The notes under the pieces were generated by a model. That model worked only from the letters and a program-made list of their open reading frames with translations. It did not search any database and was not told the origin of the DNA. Positions 34,728-45,589 of a stretch of 64,000 bases of DNA are shown here, piece after piece (within the stretch, counting starts at the first letter, position 1; every line of letters starts with the position of its first letter). Location: contig NZ_QEKV01000001.1 in NCBI RefSeq assembly GCF_003096635.1, positions 1 to 64,000 of the forward strand, given 5' to 3'. The stretch comes from Ezakiella coagulans (GTDB lineage: Bacteria > Bacillota > Clostridia > Tissierellales > Peptoniphilaceae). The translations under genes and the position numbers were made by a program.

Positions 34728-36417
34728 TTTGCTCGACGAGAAATGGATTAATGTGGTCACCGACTACAAAGGAACTACAAAACCTGTCGGCATTAAAGAT
34801 TTTTTTGAAAACGCACACAACTACATTGCTCTTGCGGGAGACACTCCGACGCAGGACTTTGCAGTCATGCGTTTTTTGCTTGCCGTGCTTCATACCGTGT
34901 TCTCAAGATATGATGCGGATGGGAATGCCTATGAAATGCTTGAAATGAACGACAGAATGCAACCGAAAGAGGAACCGGCAGAAGACCTCGAAGAATACGA
35001 AGATTTATTGATGGATACTTGGAAAGACTTGTGGAATAAGGGCAATTTTCCAAAAATTGTAAATGAATATTTGGAAGAATGGAAAGATAGATTTAATCTT
35101 TTTGATGATAAATATCCATTTTATCAGGTGACTGAAAAGGAAATTGATGTGTCAAAAATAAATAAGTCAGCACCAAGTGAGGTTTTAGGGAAAAATATAA
35201 ATCGACGCATTTCGGAAAGTGCAAATAAAATTGCATTATTCTCTCCGAAATATAGCAACGACTTAAACAAGGAAAAGATGAGTCAAGATGAAGTTGCAAG
35301 ATGGCTATTGACATTTCAATCTTATTCGGGATTATCGGATAAAGTAATATTTGGAAAAGAAAAATACAAAGCTTCAAAGGGTTGGCTGTTTGATTTGGGC
35401 GGTGTGTTTCTGTCAAGTGACAACTTATTTAAAACTCTTTTGTTAAATTTACAATTAAAAAATTTTTCAAACAAAATTCAGAAACCTTGCTGGGAATTTT
35501 CTCCGGAGGAAGTTGTTCAAAAACAAATGTCGTTTGAACCGATTGATAATATTGCTGAACTCTACACTGTTTGGAGCAGAGCGGTTTGCATAAAAGACTA
35601 TAGTCCGGAAAATGCTTTCTCTATGTCGATAGTGAAACTGCCTGAGGTTATACACGAAGACCAATTTTTGGAGCCAATGACTATATGGAGATACAACACA
35701 ACGGGGGATAACAAAGAAAAGTTTACTCCGAGAAAACATCAAATGAACAAATCTATGTGGCGTTCATTCGGACTTATAACGGAAACCGAATCGGAAGAGA
35801 ATCCGGATCCGAAAAATAAAAAGAGAAAACCGGGAATTATAGATTGGATGAATAAGATAAGTGATTTCGTAGATGATAAAATTATAAAAATAAATTCAAT
35901 AAGCATGGAAGATGACGGTAATGCAACATCTTGGGTTCCAACAAATGAAGTTGTTGACCATCTCTATATCGACGAAGCTGTTTTTAACGATTTGGAAAAA
36001 GAGGGATGGATTTATAGAATCAACAAAGTCGTTGACATGACAAAAGAAGTCGTTGAATTTATTTATAAAGGATTTTTAAATGACATCAATGAAATCAGAA
36101 ATTTGGAATCCAAAGATTTTGTGAACAATGGTGTTGAGCTTCTTTACTATGAAATTGATAAGCCATTTCGAGATTGGATTTTAAGTATTGATATCAATGA
36201 TGATAAAGAGAAAAAAATAACAGATTGGAAGAATGAACTTAGTTATTTAGTTTTTAATCAAGCGGAAAAAATTGCAAAGAGTTCGAATTCAAGAGACTTT
36301 ATAGGAATTAGCGTAGATGGAACGACAAAAAATATTGCGACAGCGTTTAATATTTTTTCGGCAAGATTAAATAAAAAACTTGGCAAAAGGAGAGAACTAA
36401 ATGGGGAAAACAAATAA
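34714..36417 (+). CDS. casA: Cse1/Cas8e, large subunit of Cascade
   Basis: A 567-residue Cascade subunit recognised by its start GEFNLLDEKWINV, the TPTQDFAVMRFLLAVLHTVF segment, DKYPFYQV and the FNIFSARLNKKLG C-terminal helix. It recognises the PAM and recruits Cas3. I start at ATG 34714 (GGAGGGAGACG just upstream) rather than at 34693. The start overlaps cas3 and its end overlaps cse2 by 17 bp, so translation is coupled. Confidence 0.95.
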   Translation: MGEFNLLDEKWINVVTDYKGTTKPVGIKDFFENAHNYIALAGDTPTQDFAVMRFLLAVLHTVFSRYDADGNAYEMLEMNDRMQPKEEPAEDLEEYEDLLMDTWKDLWNKGNFPKIVNEYLEEWKDRFNLFDDKYPFYQVTEKEIDVSKINKSAPSEVLGKNINRRISESANKIALFSPKYSNDLNKEKMSQDEVARWLLTFQSYSGLSDKVIFGKEKYKASKGWLFDLGGVFLSSDNLFKTLLLNLQLKNFSNKIQKPCWEFSPEEVVQKQMSFEPIDNIAELYTVWSRAVCIKDYSPENAFSMSIVKLPEVIHEDQFLEPMTIWRYNTTGDNKEKFTPRKHQMNKSMWRSFGLITETESEENPDPKNKKRKPGIIDWMNKISDFVDDKIIKINSISMEDDGNATSWVPTNEVVDHLYIDEAVFNDLEKEGWIYRINKVVDMTKEVVEFIYKGFLNDINEIRNLESKDFVNNGVELLYYEIDKPFRDWILSIDINDDKEKKITDWKNELSYLVFNQAEKIAKSSNSRDFIGISVDGTTKNIATAFNIFSARLNKKLGKRRELNGENK

Positions 36418-37027
36418 TATTGCTTACAATACAGCGAAGAGCATACTTATAAAACTTGACAGTACAAGAGACGCGTCCTCAACAAAGGCGCTCCTTGCAA
36501 ACATGAGAAACTCGGCGGATAAAGATATATCAAACAATGTTGATGCACTTGCTTATGTGTTTTCAAACCTTTCGTATGGTGAAGATGACAGAGGCGGGGA
36601 GCTCAGCTATATGGAACAAGCAATCTTTACTGCTATTCAAATGTATGCGATTCATCAACAATCGAATGTTGAATCGGTTTTAAAATTTGGAAATGACGAT
36701 GAAAATGAGTCGAGAGAAAAGAAATATAAAGCAAATATAGGAGATGCATTGGCAACTCTAAGAAGTGACGAGAGTGAATCTATAGACAAAAGATTTAATG
36801 CCATGATAACTGCAACCAATTTCAATAAGCTCAGTTATCATTTAAGACAGATGATTAAAATACTGAAGTCAAAGTCGGATGCAAAAGTAGACTATGCAAA
36901 GCTAGCTGAACATTTGTATTGGTTTATGATTGGAAGAAAAGAGGAAGTTAGACTTAGCTGGGCAAGGTCTTACTACAAATATAGAAAAAATGAAGAAATG
37001 GAAGGAGAAATTAAAAATGAGAAGTAG
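36401..37027 (+). CDS. casB: Cse2/Cas11e, small subunit of Cascade
   Basis: A 208-residue helical basic protein in the standard position between cas8e and cas7e. Family traits are the RDASSTKALLANMRNSADKD start, AYVFSNLSYGEDDRGGELSYMEQAIFTAIQMYAIHQQ and KLAEHLYWFMIGRKEEVRLSWARSYY, all typical of Cse2. Two copies per complex bind the displaced strand. Overlaps neighbours at both ends. Confidence 0.94.
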   Translation: MGKTNNIAYNTAKSILIKLDSTRDASSTKALLANMRNSADKDISNNVDALAYVFSNLSYGEDDRGGELSYMEQAIFTAIQMYAIHQQSNVESVLKFGNDDENESREKKYKANIGDALATLRSDESESIDKRFNAMITATNFNKLSYHLRQMIKILKSKSDAKVDYAKLAEHLYWFMIGRKEEVRLSWARSYYKYRKNEEMEGEIKNEK

Positions 37028-38096
37028 ATTATTTTTAGACGTACACGCAATTCAAACTGTTCCACCTGCAAACATCAACAGAGATGACACAGGAAGTCCG
37101 AAGACGGCACAATATGGGGGTGCAACAAGAGCAAGGGTAAGCTCACAAAGTTGGAAAAGAGCGATGAGAAGATATTTCAACGATGAGGGAGATGTTGGAA
37201 ATGTAGGAATACGCTCATTGGAAATCGTTAGATACATTGCTGAAAAAATTACGAAAATGGATGAAAGTATTTCCATGGAAACGGCGATGGAGCTTGCAGA
37301 AAAAACTTTGAATGCAGCAAAAATATCAACTAAAGATAAGAAAACAAAGGCATTATTTTTCATAAGCGATAAACAAGCGGAAAAACTTGCGAAGTTTGCA
37401 ATTGAAAAGGTTGACGATAAAAAAGAACTCCAACAAGTTCTAAAAGACGAACAATCAATTGACATTGCTCTATTTGGCAGAATGCTCGCAGACGATCCGT
37501 CTTTAAATGAAGATGCTTCATCTCAAGTCGCACACGCAATTTCAACACATGCCATTGAAAGCGAATTTGACTTTTTCACGGCGGTGGATGACCTTGCACC
37601 GGAAGACAATCAAGGAGCGGGAATGCTTGGAACGATTGAATATAACTCGTCAACCCTTTATAGATATGCAAATATTGCATTGCATGAATTTGTAAAACAA
37701 TTGGGCGACAAGGAATCAACTGTGAATGCTGCAAAACTGTTTGTTGAAGCATTTATAAATTCAATGCCGACGGGAAAAATAAATTCATTTGCCAACCAAA
37801 CTCTTCCGCAAGCGGTGGTTGTTACACTTCGAATCGACAGACCGGTAAATATGGTGAGTGCATTTGAAAAGCCGATTAAGTCGAACGATGGATATGTTGA
37901 AAAATCTGTCAAGAGACTTTTCGAAGAATATCCGAAATATGATGGAATGCTTGAAGAACCGTTGTTCACAGCATATTACACATTCGGTGATTATGGCGTG
38001 CAGGAAATTGGTAAAAATGAAAACTCGACCAAGGAATTGATAAATGATTTAGGAGAAAAAATAAATCAATATTTGGATAAAATTGAGCAAGAATAG
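37017..38096 (+). CDS. casC: Cas7e/Cse4 backbone subunit of Cascade
   Basis: A 359-residue protein from ATG 37017 (GGAGAAAT SD inside the end of cse2), giving the standard start RLFLDVHAIQTVPPANINRD and GATRARVSSQSWKRAMR. Later motifs are ALFGRMLADDPSLNEDASSQVAHAIST and PTGKINSFANQTLPQAVV. Six copies form the backbone along the crRNA spacer and flip every sixth base. Confidence 0.96.
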   Translation: MRSRLFLDVHAIQTVPPANINRDDTGSPKTAQYGGATRARVSSQSWKRAMRRYFNDEGDVGNVGIRSLEIVRYIAEKITKMDESISMETAMELAEKTLNAAKISTKDKKTKALFFISDKQAEKLAKFAIEKVDDKKELQQVLKDEQSIDIALFGRMLADDPSLNEDASSQVAHAISTHAIESEFDFFTAVDDLAPEDNQGAGMLGTIEYNSSTLYRYANIALHEFVKQLGDKESTVNAAKLFVEAFINSMPTGKINSFANQTLPQAVVVTLRIDRPVNMVSAFEKPIKSNDGYVEKSVKRLFEEYPKYDGMLEEPLFTAYYTFGDYGVQEIGKNENSTKELINDLGEKINQYLDKIEQE

Positions 38097-38104
38097 GTGA
38101 TATT

Positions 38105-38824
38105 TTGAAAACGATTTTATTAAAATTCGGTGGACCGATGCAATCTTGGGGCACTTCTTCACATTTTGAAACCAGAAACACCGACTACTATCCTTCGAAG
38201 TCCGCTGTAATCGGAGTGATTGCGGCAAGCTTCGGATATAGTCGAGATGAAGATGAAAAAATCAGGAAACTTAATGAGCTTGATTTTGCCGTTAGAGTTG
38301 ATCAAGTAGGTCTACTGAAGAAAGATTATCATATAGCATCAAAATACAAGAACGACGGAAGCTTTGAAAGAAATTATGTCACCAACAGATATTATCTCGA
38401 AGACGCAGTTTTTGTCGTGGCAATTTCTAGCAAGGATGAAGACTTGATTGAAGAGATTTATGTGGCGATTAAAAATCCTTATTTCCAACAATTTATGGGA
38501 CGAAGATCATGTCCGGTTCAGCCTGACTTTATTATCAATGTGGTTGAAACGGGAGCGATTGAAGCGCTTCAAAATCTGGAATGGCAGGCGTCGGATTGGT
38601 ATAAAAAAAGAAATCAAAATTATGTTGCGGATATATATGCCGACAAAGATTTGCTCCCTGAGAGCGGCTATACAATGAGAAACGACAGGGTTATTTCATT
38701 TTCGCAAAAAGAAAGGAAATTCGGTCCGAGATTTGAAGCAAGAACCGCGAAAACAATGAGCACAGAAAATGAGAACAAATCAGAGCCGAAGCAATTTGAC
38801 TGTTACGGAGCTTTGGAAGAGTAG
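38105..38824 (+). CDS. casD: Cas5e subunit of Cascade
   Basis: A 239-residue protein starting at TTG 38105 (AGGTGA 8 bp upstream) with LLKFGGPMQSWGTSS, the Cas5 signature, then TDYYPSKSAVIGVIAASFGYSR and FMGRRSCPVQPDF. It caps the 5' handle of the crRNA. The usual length is 225-245. Last 10 bp before cas6e carry its SD. Confidence 0.95.
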   Translation: MKTILLKFGGPMQSWGTSSHFETRNTDYYPSKSAVIGVIAASFGYSRDEDEKIRKLNELDFAVRVDQVGLLKKDYHIASKYKNDGSFERNYVTNRYYLEDAVFVVAISSKDEDLIEEIYVAIKNPYFQQFMGRRSCPVQPDFIINVVETGAIEALQNLEWQASDWYKKRNQNYVADIYADKDLLPESGYTMRNDRVISFSQKERKFGPRFEARTAKTMSTENENKSEPKQFDCYGALEE

Positions 38825-38833
38825 GTGATTTAA

Positions 38834-40424
<1,591 letters not shown>

Positions 40425-40425
40425 A

Positions 40426-41310
40426 ATGCCACTTACAGTTATAACATTGAAAAATTCGCCGCCATCGCTTAGAGGAGACCTTACAAAATGGATGCAGGAA
40501 ATTTCAACGGGAGTCTATGTTGGAAACTTCAACACAAAAGTTAGAGAAGAGCTTTGGAAAAGAGTTGTGGACAGCATCGGCACAGGTGAGGCAACGATGA
40601 CATTTGCATATAGAAATGAAATCGGATACAACTTTGAAACTCACAATTCAGACAGAACCTCAACAGACTATGACGGAATACCGCTTGTTTTAATGCCGGC
40701 GAAAAAAGAGAAAGAGGATCCAGAAAAGAAACACGGCTTTAGTAAAGCTGCTAAAATTCGAAAAGCAAAAATATTCGGCGGTGCTAAAAAGAAAGATGCA
40801 ATTCAAAACTTCGTTGTAATCGACACCGAAACGACCGGACTTGATTACTTAAACGACAGAATTATAGAAATCGGGGCGGTCAAAAAAACGGATGGAACCC
40901 AAAGGTACAGCTGTGTAATAAAATATGACGGGAATTTAAATGAGACAATAAAAAATTTGACCGGGATAAATGAAGACGATTTAAAAAACGGAAAAGAAGA
41001 AAAATTTGCAATCGAAGAATTCTTAAAATTTATAGGAACGTATCCTATAATCGGTTACAATATTGACTTCGACATAAAATTTTTAAATCAGGCGCTTCAG
41101 CGAAATGGATTTGCGCCAATAAAAAATAAAACATATGACTTAATGAAATATGTAAAACAGGAAAAACTGTTTTTGGAAAATTATAAACTTCAGACCGTTA
41201 TAAAAGAGTATGGAATTGACGAAAAAGTGCCGCACAGAGCATTGGGCGATGCGGAAATTTGTTTGAGACTTTTGGAGAAAGTAAAGAAATTACGGGATCT
41301 GTTAAAATAA
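40426..41310 (+). CDS. cas2e: Cas2e fused to a DEDDh 3'-5' exonuclease
   Basis: A 294-residue fusion. Residues 1-95 are Cas2e (PLTVITLKNSPPSLRGDLTKW, EISTGVYVGNFNTKVREELW). A lysine-rich linker runs over about 92-125. Residues 128-290 form a DnaQ-type DEDDh exonuclease with D133 and E135 (VVIDTETTGLD), D216 (YNIDFDIKFL), H270 and D275 (PHRALGDAE), so all five acidic/His positions are intact. In other I-E systems such fusions trim prespacer 3' overhangs before integration. It stands at the end of the operon, 28 bp before the first repeat. Confidence 0.96.
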   Translation: MPLTVITLKNSPPSLRGDLTKWMQEISTGVYVGNFNTKVREELWKRVVDSIGTGEATMTFAYRNEIGYNFETHNSDRTSTDYDGIPLVLMPAKKEKEDPEKKHGFSKAAKIRKAKIFGGAKKKDAIQNFVVIDTETTGLDYLNDRIIEIGAVKKTDGTQRYSCVIKYDGNLNETIKNLTGINEDDLKNGKEEKFAIEEFLKFIGTYPIIGYNIDFDIKFLNQALQRNGFAPIKNKTYDLMKYVKQEKLFLENYKLQTVIKEYGIDEKVPHRALGDAEICLRLLEKVKKLRDLLK

Positions 41311-41338
41311 AACATTGCAAAATACGGGATCTTTTAAT
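41311..41338 (+). promoter_or_regulatory. Short I-E leader
   Basis: Only 28 AT-rich bases lie between the cas2e stop and the first repeat. The functional leader must therefore be very short or reach into the exonuclease-coding end of cas2e. No separate promoter is obvious. Confidence 0.45.
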
Positions 41339-44172
41339 GTCCTTCCCGCGCGAGCGGGGGTGATCCCGCTCATGGTTCCTGCGAGTGCTAATTGAATGTG
41401 TCCTTCCCGCGCGAGCGGGGGTGATCCTAGTCAATCGAGACATTGAAAAGGCTTGCTAAAGTCCTTCCCGCGCGAGCGGGGGTGATCCCTCTCTCCGATT
41501 CTAAGTCCCAATTTTTCTACTGTCCTTCCCGCGCGAGCGGGGGTGATCCTGACGAGGAAGAAACTCATCGATAACCCAAGCTGTCCTTCCCGCGCGAGCG
41601 GGGGTGATCCTACATTTCCGCTCATACCAACACATCACGTAATGTCCTTCCCGCGCGAGCGGGGGTGATCCTTGTAAAGGCAATGCTTGATAGTGCAGAC
41701 AAAAGTCCTTCCCGCGCGAGCGGGGGTGATCCTATCCCTTGTTCTTTTTTAATTTTGTTATATTTGTCCTTCCCGCGCGAGCGGGGGTGATCCTATCACC
41801 TTAACTTCCTTGTTCATGCTTATAAAGTCCTTCCCGCGCGAGCGGGGGTGATCCCAAACTACTCGATGTCACATGTTTATAGATTGCGTCCTTCCCGCGC
41901 GAGCGGGGGTGATCCTAATCACTTGGTCTTTGTCGGAGTAAACTTTGAGTCCTTCCCGCGCGAGCGGGGGTGATCCTTGCACTTGAAAAGACCAATGAAT
42001 TTATTTTTAGTCCTTCCCGCGCGAGCGGGGGTGATCCTTCAATTTCACTTACAATAAGTTGTACGATCTAGTCCTTCCCGCGCGAGCGGGGGTGATCCTA
42101 TCGAAGCAAAAAGGACCATGAGATGTGTGGAGTCCTTCCCGCGCGAGCGGGGGTGATCCTAAAATTTCCAATTCACATCCGAAATTTGTAAAGTCCTTCC
42201 CGCGCGAGCGGGGGTGATCCCTATCTTTTAACTGTTTCTACAGCAGTTAAGATGTCCTTCCCGCGCGAGCGGGGGTGATCCCGCTGTCAAGTTCTGCGAT
42301 ATTCTCGAAATCGTGTCCTTCCCGCACACGCGGGGGTGATCCAAGTGTCGTGTCACAGTTTCCGACAATTGTGTCGTCCTTCCCGTGCGAGCGGGGGTGA
42401 TCCTATTTCCGAACAACAACTTTCGTTCATAACCAAGTCCTTCCCGCGCGAGCGGGGGTGATCCTAAGCAAATTCAAGATTTAACAGTTGAAAAGACGTC
42501 CTTCTCGCGCGAGCGGGGGTGATCCTACGGAGAAAACTTCCCAGCTGAAGCGGCACAAGTTCTTCCCGCGCGAGCGGGGGCGATCCTATGAAAGAGATTA
42601 TAGGCAAGCAATCCGCAAGGTCCTTCCCGCATACGCGGGGGTGATCCTAAGCCATTCCAGCTACTGCTAATAAGCTTATTGTCCTTCCCGCACACGCGGG
42701 GGTGATCCTGACGATAAATGGATTTATGATTGGTGCGATATGTCCTTCCCGCACATGCGGGGGTGATCCTACGACGGCAAGGTATTCATATATCCAAAAG
42801 ACGTCCTTCCCGCGCGAGCGGGTGTGATCCCAGGCACGGAAAGACAATTGACGGTACTTTCGTGTTCTTCCCGCACACGCGGGGGTGATCCTAAGTCCAT
42901 AACATTTTCACCGATCCTGCTGCTGTCCTTCCCGCGCGAGCGGGGGTGATCCTAAAGACGACGGCGGAGATAAAGCTGCAATTGCGTCCTTCCCGCGCGA
43001 GCGGGGGTGATCCCATGGATGAGGTTTCAGATGTGCAAAAGCTTGTGTCCTTCCCGCACATGCGGGGGTGATCCTGACTATATGAACGTAAAAGTTGATG
43101 GCATAGTATCCTTCCCGCACATGCGGGGGTGATCCTACGGTCTTAAAGATGGCAAAGAAAAGAGCTCTGTACTTCCCGCACACGCGGGGGTGATCCTTGG
43201 GCGACAGGAAGATAGAAACAGAAGGCGAAGTCCTTCCCGCACACGCGGGGGTGATCCTGTTCTTGGAATGAGTCCACAAACGCTGAGAGCGTCCTTCCCG
43301 CACACGCGGGGGTGATCCCGTCGTTGAGTTCGGTTGGGGTGGACTTCATGCGTCCTTCCCGCACACGCGGGGGTGATCCTGACTTAAAAAACTCTTCTTC
43401 AAAAAGCGTATAGTCCTTCCCGCACATGCGGGGGTGATCCCAAAGACTTGAGAGAATTGAAATAGACCTCTTAGTCCTTCCCGCACACGCGGGGGTGATC
43501 CCAGTGTCGTGTCACAGTTTCCGACAATTGTGTCGTCCTTCCCGCGCGAGCGGGGGTGATCCCAATGTTTCGCCGACAACCTACGAAAAATATGAGTCCT
43601 TCCCGCACACGCGGGGATGATCCTATCAAATAACCGTTACCCGATAGCCATGCTGCGTCCTTCCCGCACACGCGGGGGTGATCCCTATACCGTAAGGATT
43701 GAGGGCGACACTTTTAAGTCCTTCCCGCACACGCGGGGGTGATCCCGGATAGGTGGACAGTATGAAGTATTGGAGCATGTCCTTCCCGCGCGAGCTGGGG
43801 TGATCCTGATTACAGACAGAAAAAAGTTGAAATTAACGAGTCCTTCCCGCACATGCGGGGGTGATCCTACAGATAAACCATATTATCCATTAAATTTTGA
43901 GTCCTTCCCGCGCGAGCTGGGTGATCCCAAGCTTGAAGTCGCAGCAAAGAAGTCCGAAGGAGTCCTTCCCACATATGCGGGGGTGATCCTAAAAAGAGTA
44001 CACAGATTGGTGATATTGCCAGGTCCTTCCCGCACACGCGGGGGTGATCCTGTTTTGCTTGAAAAGACGGACAGTGTTTTGAAGTCCTTCCCGCACATGC
44101 GGGGGTGATCCTACCGTCACCACGCCACCGCCACTCAATCTTATGTCCTTCCCGCATATGCGGGGGTAATAT
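41339..44172 (+). CRISPR. Type I-E CRISPR array, 47 repeats and 46 spacers
   Basis: Strict 61-bp period from 41339 to 44145 (46 intervals). Repeats are 28 bp, begin GTCCTTCCCGC and end GCGGGGGTGATCC, forming a CCCGC/GCGGG hairpin. Loop variants GCGA, ACAC, ACAT and ATAC occur: the first 16 repeats all have GCGA, and other loops dominate later. The last repeat (44145) has a decayed 3' end, marking it as the trailer end and placing the leader by cas2e. One spacer occurs twice (42344 and 43503). Confidence 0.98.
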
Positions 44173-44210
44173 TATGAATTTAAAGAGATTAAAAAATAAC
44201 AAAACAAATT

Positions 44211-44236
44211 AAGGCACGTATCCGTGTCTTTTTTTG
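44211..44236 (+). terminator. Terminator after the I-E array
   Basis: GGCACG/CGTGTC hairpin followed by seven T, 38 bp past the last repeat. Confidence 0.8.
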
Positions 44237-44308
44237 TTTTAATTTTTTCTTTTAATTTTCGCAATCACTCTCGAGTTTATACTTTCTTTTCACATCATGG
44301 CACTTAGA

Positions 44309-44337
44309 TTGACTTTTAACTTCGTATTATATATAAT
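44309..44337 (+). promoter_or_regulatory. Promoter of the radical-SAM pair
   Basis: TTGACT (44309-44314), 17-bp spacer, TATAAT (44332-44337), 20 bp before the start codon. Confidence 0.8.
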
Positions 44338-44356
44338 GAAGGCAGGAGGTGGTCGT

Positions 44357-45589
44357 ATGGATGTGATAGAGAAGCTGAAGATTTTAACGGATTCGGCGAA
44401 GTATGATGTTTCGTGTTCGTCTTCGAATTCGAGGAGAAAAAATACAAAAGACGGTATCGGCAATGCTTCCGTTGCCGGTGTTTGTCACAGCTGGAGCGAG
44501 GACGGGAGATGTATTTCGCTTTTGAAGATTCTTCTGTCGAACAAGTGCGTTTATGACTGCGAGTATTGCATCAACAGGCGCACCTCCGATGTTCCGCGTG
44601 CGGAGTTTACACCGCAGGAAGTGGCGGATTTAACGATAAATTTTTACAGGCGAAATTATATAGAGGGGCTTTTTCTTTCTTCGGCGGTCACGATTAGTCC
44701 CGACCACACGATGGAGATGCTTATTCGAACAGCGGAGATTTTGCGAAATGATTATAAGTTTAACGGCTATATTCATATGAAGGCGATTCCGGGGGCGTCG
44801 GACGAGCTTGTGAGACGTCTAGGGCTTTTGATTGACCGCGTGAGCGTGAATATTGAGCTTCCGACGGAGAAGGGACTCAGCGTTTTGGCGCCGTCAAAGA
44901 CTTATCATTCGATTTATCTTCCGATGAATGATATAAAGACCGGGATTCTTGAAAATCGTGAGGACAGAAAGAAGTTTAAAAAGGCACCTATGTTTGCACC
45001 GGCGGGGCAGACGACCCAGATGATTATCGGGGCGTTAAATGAGTCGGACAGGACGATTATGAAACGCGCGACTGGGCTCTACAAGTCGTTTGGGCTTAAA
45101 CGCGTGTATTATTCGGGATATGTGCCGGTTGTAAAGAGCAAGTTCACGGAGGGTATTACGAAGCCGCCGCTTCTGAGGGAGCACCGGCTTTATCAGGCGG
45201 ATTTTTTGATGCGGTTTTACAAGTTTACCGACGACGAGATTTTATCTGAAACGAATCCAAATTTGAGTTTGACGATTGATCCGAAGGCGAATTGGGCGAT
45301 TAATAATATTTCACTTTTTCCGCTCGAGATAAATCGTGCGAGTTATGAGGAGCTTTTGCGAGTTCCGGGCTTCGGCCCCGTTTATGCAAAGCGAATTATT
45401 AACGCAAGGCGTTTTTCGAGACTCACTTTCGACAGTTTGGAGACCATGAAGATTTCAATAAAACGTGCGAAGTATTTTATTACTGTAAACGGTGTCTACA
45501 AGGGTGGAAAGATCGGCTCGACGGAGTATTTGAAATTTCTTCTCGAGGATAAAAAGGAAGACGCGTATGAACAGCTCAGTTTATTTTAA
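44357..45589 (+). CDS. Putative DNA modification/repair radical SAM protein
   Basis: A 410-residue protein from ATG 44357 (GGAGGTGGTC SD; an upstream ATG at 44297 precedes the promoter). The radical SAM cluster is CVYDCEYC (CxxxCxxC). It has SSAVTISPDHTMEM and the C-terminal helix-hairpin-helix LLRVPGFGPVYAKRIINARRF, so it probably acts on DNA. This matches the family named putative DNA modification/repair radical SAM protein (TIGR03916). Its end overlaps by 23 bp a gene matching its known partner family. The exact reaction is not known. Confidence 0.9.
   Translation: MDVIEKLKILTDSAKYDVSCSSSNSRRKNTKDGIGNASVAGVCHSWSEDGRCISLLKILLSNKCVYDCEYCINRRTSDVPRAEFTPQEVADLTINFYRRNYIEGLFLSSAVTISPDHTMEMLIRTAEILRNDYKFNGYIHMKAIPGASDELVRRLGLLIDRVSVNIELPTEKGLSVLAPSKTYHSIYLPMNDIKTGILENREDRKKFKKAPMFAPAGQTTQMIIGALNESDRTIMKRATGLYKSFGLKRVYYSGYVPVVKSKFTEGITKPPLLREHRLYQADFLMRFYKFTDDEILSETNPNLSLTIDPKANWAINNISLFPLEINRASYEELLRVPGFGPVYAKRIINARRFSRLTFDSLETMKISIKRAKYFITVNGVYKGGKIGSTEYLKFLLEDKKEDAYEQLSLF

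Noticed and set aside
41198..44202. Many open frames across the I-E array, reading RITPARAGRT and HPRSRGKD
   Set aside because: They are translations of the GC-rich repeats and their period of 61 bp; no start signals.
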